From Euglena gracilis (Eukaryota; Euglenida; Euglenophyceae; Euglenales): DNA of 64,000 nucleotides. Positions 58,286 to 64,000 of this stretch are shown in pieces. The notes beneath the pieces were generated by a model. That model did no database searches, was not told the DNA's origin, and saw only the letters and a list, made by a program, of their open reading frames with translations. The position numbers were made by a program, and so were the translations under genes. The stretch's first letter is position 1; each line of letters opens with the position of its first letter. The stretch is taken from assembly GCA_039621445.1 (NCBI GenBank), contig CP154955.1:1-64000 (forward strand). Reading direction: 5' to 3'.

Positions 58286-59020
58286 GGAAATAGAGGCTAA
58301 TTGCGGGAAATTGGTGGTGGACTTTTTGGTGGTCGCTCGCGACCAAGTCTCCTGACCATTGGTGGTCGGGCCGACCACCAATTTTAAGTCCACCCCCCTC
58401 TAAAAATTTTTGGGCCCCCCCTCGAAAATTTTTAAAATTCAAATATGAAAGAAAAATGACTCAAAACCCACCCCAAATGCCTTCCAAAAAACCCCCATTC
58501 GGGGGTTAATTGCAGTGTGTGCAAGGCAAGGATGGCCGAGTCGCGCTCCCTTATGCACCTATATACGCGAACTTCGTCGGCCTACGGCCTCCTCCGGGGG
58601 GGCTGCCGCCCCCCGGACCCCCCCGCCCAAAATAGCAAAATCCCTTTGTTTGCGCAAGGTAAAGATGGCCGAGTCGCGCAAGGCAAGTGTGTTTATAAGG
58701 CAACGATGGCCGAGTCGAGCTCCCAGGCTATGGTAAATGCTCTGGTTTCATAGAAAAGGCCCAAAGAGAAGGTATTACCCGAAACCGAATTTTTTTGCAA
58801 AATGACCCCGAATGGGGGTTTTGGAAGGCATTTTGGTGGGTTTTGAGTCATTTCTTTTATATTTGAATGGAAATTTTTTGGAGGGGGGGCTTAAAAATAG
58901 TTTTAGAGGTTGGAGGTGGACTTAAAAAAATGGTGGTCGGAGCGACTAGTCTCCAGAGACCCCAGCGACTATTCGCTAGCGACCACCAAAAGTCCATCAC
59001 CAATTTTTCGCTCGGGGCCG
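58286..59020. repeat. Foldback repeat with GATGGCCGAGTCG units in the loop
   Basis: The arms 58286-58505 and 58802-59020 are inverted copies (CATTCAAATATGAAAG-type and TTTGGTGGTCGC words). The loop has three copies of GATGGCCGAGTCGCGC or GATGGCCGAGTCGAGC (58530, 58665, 58705), each next to GCAAGG or AAGGCAA. No B-box (GGTTCGA) follows. Confidence 0.65.
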
Positions 59021-59666
59021 AAAAATGGGCAAAAAGTCAATTTTTCTTAAATATCTCAAACATGGTGGGGAGTCAAAAGGAAAAAAATGTCCGGACAACC
59101 AAATTGAAGCCCTGAAAATGGCCTAACTAACAGTATTTTGATTCCCCTGCAACTCCCTGCCTCGCCCGAGTTGCGGCCATTTTCCGGCCAACTTTGGCCA
59201 TTTTGTGTAGCTTTTGGCCCTGTTTTGACTTATCCATCCATTTTTGGCACGCAAAATAACAAAATGCCTTGTGTGTGTGCAGAGCTCACGACAGCCGAAG
59301 CGCGCACGCTAATTGCCGTCGATTTTCCTTCAAAGGCCAACTTCGCATGTACCGCACTCCGTCGTTGTGTCGACTAAGTTGGCGTTTCGGTTGCTGTTTT
59401 TTTGGTTGAAGATGAACCTGAGGGGAGGGTTGAAACGGATTTCATAGACACTACCCCCCGGTTCAAAAGTGAAAGATTTTCTCACAAAAGTTCACAAAAA
59501 GTGAAGAATGAAGGTTTTGGGCAAAATTCTCCCCCCCCCCCGTTTGAAGAAAAGGAATTGAAAATGGGTTCAACGGCCTATCGACGAAAATTTTCAGCTT
59601 GCTGATTTTTCCCAAGGCACAAAATCCGACTTGTTTGCTTCACGAGCCGGAATTTAAACTGGGCAA

Positions 59667-60035
59667 GTGTGGGAGGTAGAAAAATTTCAGTTTCACGTTC
59701 CAAGTTTTGACGGAGAGAAAAATGAGGAACTAAGTCAGGAGGAATTAATGGAGGTGTGTGAATGGTTAAAGGAAACGGTTGAAGGTGGAACTACCAAAAA
59801 CGGGATAATTTCCACTCACTCGGAGCCAAGTGAGTGGGAGGAGTTCCAACCTTTAGTCGACGAGTTGCGCCAAAAGATTTTTAAGAATTACAAAGAATTG
59901 GTTTTTGGGGATGAGGTGAAGCCCAACCTCTCCGTGAGAGGACCGCATTGTGAGGCCCGTATTTTTTTGAAGCCGGGCGCTCAACCGAAAAGCAAAGACC
60001 AATGCCACTCATGGGTGAAAGGTTGGATGCAATGA
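59667..60035 (+). pseudogene. E5 region upstream of RT
   Basis: 122 residues; acidic linker (EKNEELSQEELMEVCEWLKE) then VDELRQKIFKNYKELVFGDE and IFLKPGAQPKSK. It matches in order the E2 stretch LRQEILDEYAGRVFRERVW ... LRLKPGAVPVVGR that precedes RT. It ends by frameshift at 60035. Confidence 0.65.
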
Positions 60036-60197
60036 TGGCAACAACCACGGAATGGTTAAGGCAAGGTAAGGTGGAGCCTTGTCCATGGTCCATGGGGTAT
60101 GCCCTCGTTTTCCGTGAAAAAAGCGCATGTACCCCACAGCCCCCTTACACAAAAATGGAGGGGGGTGGTTGATGCCCGCCACATGAATCCCTAATGC

Positions 60198-60947
60198 ATG
60201 CATGATGCATACCCTTTACCACGGGTGGGGGAGCCTTTGATTCGTCAATGCAAAAAGCAAATTTTTCCCACAATTGATTTGGTGGATGCTTTTTCATCAA
60301 ATCCCCCTCCACCCCGATTGAAAGACAAATTACCGCCACTTACACCCCCCAAGGAACGGAGCAATGGAAGGTGGTTGTAATGGGTTGGAAAAACGGTGTG
60401 CAATTTTGTCAAAGGAATTTGGAAGCGACACTTGCCCTCGCACTAGAAATAGCCGATGGCTATATCGACGATATTCTCAGTGGTACACCCCAAGAGAATT
60501 TGGATACGGAACAACTTTTGAGAAGGCACGATTCTGGCACCATTTTGGACTGGCTCCGTGAAAAACAATGGGCAGCCAGATTTTCGAATGCAAATTTTTC
60601 CAAAAGGAGGTTCAGTTTTTGGCCCACATTTTGAAAGACGGCCTAAGGAAACCTTCCCCCGGCAAATTGTGTTGGCCGTGGAAAAATGGGAGCTACCCCA
60701 AACTATTACCGGTATTCGTGCATTTTGTGGTTTTGCAAACCATTATTCTTCCTGCATTGAAAAATTTTCAGATTTGGCAGCCCCCCTCCAAGACAAACTT
60801 CGGGTTGGTCGTGCGGAGGGCAAGGCCGGTTCCAAAGTCCCGGTGAAGTGGGACGATGAAAGTAGGAAACCTTTTGAGGAAACAAAAAGGCGTTGGTTAA
60901 GGGGTTGCCGTTATAGGTTGTCGACCCCGACCGACCTTTTATTTTGA
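60198..60947 (+). pseudogene. E5 reverse transcriptase, three frames
   Basis: AYPLPRVGEPL and IFPTIDLVDAFSS (60198-60380), then ADGYIDDILSGTP with the catalytic YIDD (60371-60634), then FLAHILKDGLRKPSPGKL and ITGIRAFCGFANHYSSCIEK in further frames to 60947. The order is correct, but the stretch between the first Asp block and YIDD is shortened and scrambled. Confidence 0.75.
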
Positions 60948-61634
60948 AGGTGGATGCATCGGGTAGGTCAATTGGTGTGGTGTTGGAACATCTTCCCGTT
61001 GGTGAGGTGGAGTTAAGTAAGGAAAAAGCCATGGAAGGGAAAACGGTTCCGGTGGCATTTATGTCACGGAAATTGACCCCTTCCCAAGAAAAAACTTGGG
61101 ACATTAGGGATAATGACACATACGCGGTCGTATCCGCCCTTCAAAAATGGGCAGCGTGGATAGGCCTACAACCGGTCCTCGTTTTGACGGACGATAAGGC
61201 CCTTGAGCCTTTGGGTCACCGAGACTCTTGCGGACCCGGCGGGACCGTCAAGCCGCAGGGCACGCTGGCACCAAAAACTCAGCAAATTTTTGTTAAACGT
61301 AGCGTATGTACCCGGTAACAAACACCTACCCGCAGATTGTATGACAAGGTGGGCTTACCCCGCATCACAAAGTTTTGCGGACGTTTCATGGCATGGGTCG
61401 GAGGATGATGAAAGGAAAATGGCTGAATTTTTGAAAACGAGAAAAATACGGAAAGAGCTTGCATGGTTGTTTGCTTGCACAAAAACGGTGAAGTTGTTGA
61501 TTTTGATTGTTCAAGGGAGATTTCGGTGTTGGAAAAAATTGTCTGCCCTCTGGATGTCATGGGCAACGAAGTGGAGGAAAGGGGGGAGACAAACAAATTT
61601 CCTCGGCAGCATTTTCCCTTTGATGGCCCTGTAA
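60944..61634 (+). pseudogene. E5 RNase H
   Basis: First frame 60944-61318: KVDASGRSIGVVLEHLP, VPVAFMSRKLTPSQ, DNDTYAVVSALQKW, VLTDDKALEP. A frameshift near 61,220 leads to 61203-61634: RRARWHQKLSKFLLNVAYVP, NKHLPADCMTRWAYP, WHGSEDDERKM. This mirrors E2 RNase H and its linker; DHKS of the family appears as DDKA. No integrase follows. Confidence 0.75.
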
Positions 61635-61734
61635 ATCAAGGGGGGGGGACGAAAATTTGTCCAAGGAACCTGTGATGCACCGGGATTGGTCCTCCTTGTA
61701 TGCACTGTGTGCGTATTTTTGGGATATTTGGGAG

Positions 61735-62057
61735 TGTGGGCGCTGGGAAAGAGATTAAGATTCCAGCAGAGGAATTAGGAATTACGCAAAATTCTGTCTG
61801 TGTTTGTGTTTGTGTTTGCAGTGGCAAGCAGCATGTTCAGTTTGACTTTGGTTGTTCAGTTCTGGGAAGTATCTTGATTTGTGCCAGCGCTGGGAATTGG
61901 GAAGTGGGATTACCATGAAAAGTTCCAAGGAAAGTCCCAGGTGGGTGCCAGGCCCCCTGGGTGAATTGATGGATCCCAGCCAGTGGCAGGGCCTGCAGGC
62001 GCCAAGGGCCAGCCGCCAGGGGGTTGTGGGAGTGGTGAGGCCCACACCCCCTACACA
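61735..62057 (+). repeat. E6 5' LTR
   Basis: TGTGGGCGCTGGGAAAGAG ... CACCCCCTACACA. Contains GTTTGTGTTTGTGTTTGCAG, which could act as a splice acceptor, and the ATG of the E6 ORF at 61852. Confidence 0.85.
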
Positions 62058-62661
62058 AACTGAACACTGCCAGTCAAACAACATGCCTACCAGCCACGTG
62101 GCGGCTGTCCGCCATGCCGGGATCAGGCATGGCATGTGCCTGCAGGAGATCATCAAGAAGGCCTGGACTGAAGGGGTGAACATCAACCTGATGGAGTATT
62201 ATTCAAGTTTTGATGCAGATTGTGGCTGTTCGTGGTGTGCCAGTCGTGCAGCAGCTGCTGCTGCTGGCAGGCTCAGGGCCCATGGCAGGGTGGCCTCTGA
62301 TGCCAGGCTGGTGGATGCTGTGGAAGGACATGTCAGAGACGGGAATGCCAAGGATGGAAATGCCAGAGATGCGAATGCCAAGGATGGAAATGCCAGAGAC
62401 GGGAATGCCCAGGATGGAAATGCCAGAGATGGACATTCCAGACATGCGGATGGGCGAGATGGACATTCCAGACATGGAGATGGTCGAGATGGACATTCCA
62501 GACATGGAGATGGTCGAGATGGACATTCGGGAGATGGTGATGACGGAAGTTGGCATTGGGCCCCAGTGGGGCATGGCGAGGGCGGAGGCTCGCCGGAGAA
62601 GTCAAGAGGAAGGAGAAGGAAGGAGCGCCGACAGAAGGCGAAGGAGGCCCCGAGGGGCTGA
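61852..62661 (+). CDS. E6 ORF, starts in the LTR, minisatellite-encoded repeats
   Basis: 269 residues. The start is inside the LTR. Residues 70-150 include AAVRHAGIRHGMCLQEIIKK and DADCGCSWCASR, and 165-235 are DGNAKDGNAR and DGHSRHGDGR repeats; a basic tail follows. No known retroelement domain is seen. A second frame (62210-62884) encodes a Met/Pro/Glu repeat from the same DNA (EMPRMEMPE). Which frame, if any, is translated cannot be told. The same start occurs in the second LTR (63408), where it runs into flanking DNA. Confidence 0.35.
   Translation: MFSSGKYLDLCQRWELGSGITMKSSKESPRWVPGPLGELMDPSQWQGLQAPRASRQGVVGVVRPTPPTQTEHCQSNNMPTSHVAAVRHAGIRHGMCLQEIIKKAWTEGVNINLMEYYSSFDADCGCSWCASRAAAAAAGRLRAHGRVASDARLVDAVEGHVRDGNAKDGNARDANAKDGNARDGNAQDGNARDGHSRHADGRDGHSRHGDGRDGHSRHGDGRDGHSGDGDDGSWHWAPVGHGEGGGSPEKSRGRRRKERRQKAKEAPRG
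62331..62545 (+). repeat. 15-bp minisatellite in E6
   Basis: About 14 copies of GATGGAAATGCCAGA and variants (GATGGACATTCCAGA), in register with codons, so insertion or loss of units keeps frames open. Confidence 0.85.
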
Positions 62662-63290
62662 GGCCGAAGCCCTGCCTGGGATTGTGTGGGCTGGGTCCCC
62701 CTCCCGCATGCCCTGGGCCGAAGCCCTCACCAGCTGTGGCCGAAGCCCGCCGGGATGGTGTGGGGCTGGGTCCCCCTCCCGTATGCCTGGGCCGAAGCCC
62801 TCAGGCGTTGTGGCCGAAGCCCGCCGGGACGGCGTGGGCTGGGCCCCCCTCCCAGGCCTGTGGCCGAAGCCCTCCCCGCGGTAACCCCCTCCCGCTGCAC
62901 CTGCGAGCCCCCTCCCCAGGACCCCCACCAGCCCCTGGACCCCCATCTCTGGACGGGCAAAAAAGGGCAAAAAAGAGGGGAAAAAGGAGAAGAAAAAAAA
63001 ATTCCAGAGATGACGGCCCAAGGGGTATCTTTGGGCTGTTCTGGGGGGGAACCCCCGCCAGAACGGCCCAAGGCGGTGCGGGTGCCTGCTGCTCCCCCCT
63101 GCTGCTGTAGGAGACCGACCCCCCTAAGGATCGGCCCTCTAGGCCGGACCCGGCCCACAGAAAAAAAAAAAACAGACAGACAGAAAGAAAGATTCAAGAT
63201 TGTGTTCGTGAACGAAAAAAAAAAAAACTCCCAGCGCCTTTTTGCCGAAGGCAGGTTTAGCTGCCCGGGGCAGCTTTTTAAGGAGGGGAG

Positions 63291-63613
63291 TGTGGGCGCT
63301 GGGAAAGAGATTAAGATTCCAGCAGAGGAATTAGGAATTACGCAAAATTCTGTCTGTGTTTGTGTTTGTGTTTGCAGTGGCAAGCAGCATGTTCAGTTTG
63401 ACTTTGGTTGTTCAGTTCTGGGAAGTATCTTGATTTGTGCCAGCGCTGGGAATTGGGAAGTGGGATTACCATGAAAAGTTCCAAGGAAAGTCCCAGGTGG
63501 GTGCCAGGCCCCCTGGGTGAATTGATGGATCCCAGCCAGTGGCAGGGCCTGCAGGCGCCAAGGGCCAGCCGCCAGGGGGTTGTGGGAGTGGTGAGGCCCA
63601 CACCCCCTACACA
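63291..63613 (+). repeat. E6 3' LTR
   Basis: Identical to 61735-62057 over 323 bp as far as I can read. Preceded by the purine tract AAGGAGGGGAG. Confidence 0.85.
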
Positions 63614-63781
63614 TGTGAGAAGGGGGTGTGGCGATTTCCCCCTGGGGGGCCTCCATTCTTTTTCTTGCACTTCTGCTCTTCTGGCCCTTGACTTTTTCCC
63701 CATCTTGCTGCGGAGTTCACTTCAAATTCCAAAATTACACCAGAGGGCAGAGCAATCCAAAATCACTTGAACAGGCAAACA

Positions 63782-63851
63782 TGACAAAGGAGTACGCTGA
63801 TTGCCACTGTACAGAAAAAATATACAGATGGGAGTTCCTAATTACACAAGG
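63782..63851 (+). other. Candidate host exon end with GTAAGT donor
   Basis: An open frame beginning MTKEYADCHCTEKIYRWEF ends at a strong donor, AAG/GTAAGTCT (63849-63857). No acceptor or partner exon can be fixed before the window ends. The last 140 bp contain nothing else supported. Confidence 0.3.
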
Positions 63852-64000
63852 TAAGTCTTAACTCCCAGTCTTTGCACGTCAGCGCACCACTCTGTGATCT
63901 CCACTGCACTCAGCACCTCAAAGGCTGCGGACACACTCCCCTTCCCAAAAAGCTTCCCAGAAGCTATAACGACTCATTGTCGCAGCCTTTGCGGGCCGAA

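Larger units (their letters stand above)
59667..61660 (+). mobile_element. E5: degenerate Ty3-like pol fragment related to E2
   Basis: The plus strand carries, in shifting frames, the pre-RT region, RT, connection and RNase H of a Ty3-like element. WAYPASQSFADVSWHG closely parallels WAYPASQGFKDITWHG of E2, so the two are relatives. Integrase, gag and its own LTRs are not found; the fragment ends about 75 bp before the first E6 LTR. Many frameshifts make it a relic. The stretch 59021-59666 before it shows only short frames. Confidence 0.8.
61735..63613 (+). mobile_element. E6: small non-autonomous LTR retrotransposon with identical LTRs
   Basis: Two 323-bp direct repeats, 61735-62057 and 63291-63613, are identical as read and have TG...CA ends. 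The internal 1.23 kb has no pol domains. A purine tract AAGGAGGGGAG directly precedes the second LTR, giving plus orientation. The sequence after the first LTR (AACTGAACACTGCC) does not match the initiator tRNA-Met site of E1-E3. Flanking 5-mers GGGAG and TGTGA do not match. Confidence 0.8.

Noticed and set aside
58525-58740. tRNA genes
   Set aside because: A-box-like word present, but no cloverleaf, B-box or acceptor pairing.

Overview
The window looks like nuclear DNA of a unicellular eukaryote, most likely an alga. It is almost entirely mobile DNA, with no bacterial-type operons, rRNA or tRNA genes seen. Three retroelements carry a primer-binding site matching the 3' end of an initiator tRNA-Met of the TGGTAGCAGAGG type (animals and many protists) rather than the land-plant TGGTATCAGAGC. 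Candidate exons are short with GT-AG borders. Retrotransposons carrying cytosine methyltransferases are reported from dinoflagellates and charophyte algae, so a dinoflagellate or other protist alga is my best guess; I cannot name a species.

Layout. (1) 1-8,018, minus: E1, the 5' part of a Ty3-like LTR element. Its pol frame is open from 3179 to the window edge and encodes an NPPY-type amino-methyltransferase-like domain, a C5-methyltransferase-like domain, an aspartic protease and the start of reverse transcriptase. (2) 8,019-13,647: gene-poor DNA with G-runs and short repeats. (3) 13,648-29,009, minus: E2, a 15.4-kb chromovirus-like Ty3 element with LTRs, PBS and polypurine tract. Its 1,543-residue ORF joins a C5-methyltransferase-like domain to protease, RT, RNase H and integrase. 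(4) 29,129-35,990, plus: E3, a decayed, strikingly CpG-poor chromovirus with 190-bp LTRs and a perfect 5-bp target duplication. (5) 36,000-37,900: foldback and tandem repeats. (6) 37,983-40,100, minus: remains of a LINE with YLDD RT and a CCHC/nuclease-like C-terminus. (7) 40,600-59,000: a nested mosaic of non-autonomous inverted-repeat elements. At least five share 8-bp target duplications, CA...TG ends and C-run/G-run palindromes (hAT-like), and others carry captured gene pieces including two PHD-finger fragments. Probable host exons are scattered among them. (8) 59,667-61,660, plus: E5, a broken relative of E2. (9) 61,735-63,613: E6, a small non-autonomous LTR element with identical LTRs and a 15-bp minisatellite ORF. 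(10) 63,614-64,000: flank with one candidate exon.

How it works together. The coding potential is retroelement gag and pol. E1 and E2 share an unusual plan: a gag ORF that starts inside the LTR and reads through the PBS, coiled coils, a capsid-like region followed by an RRM-like stretch, and a methyltransferase-like domain in front of the protease. Frameshifts and stops show that most copies are no longer intact, though homopolymer errors in the assembly could explain some of them.
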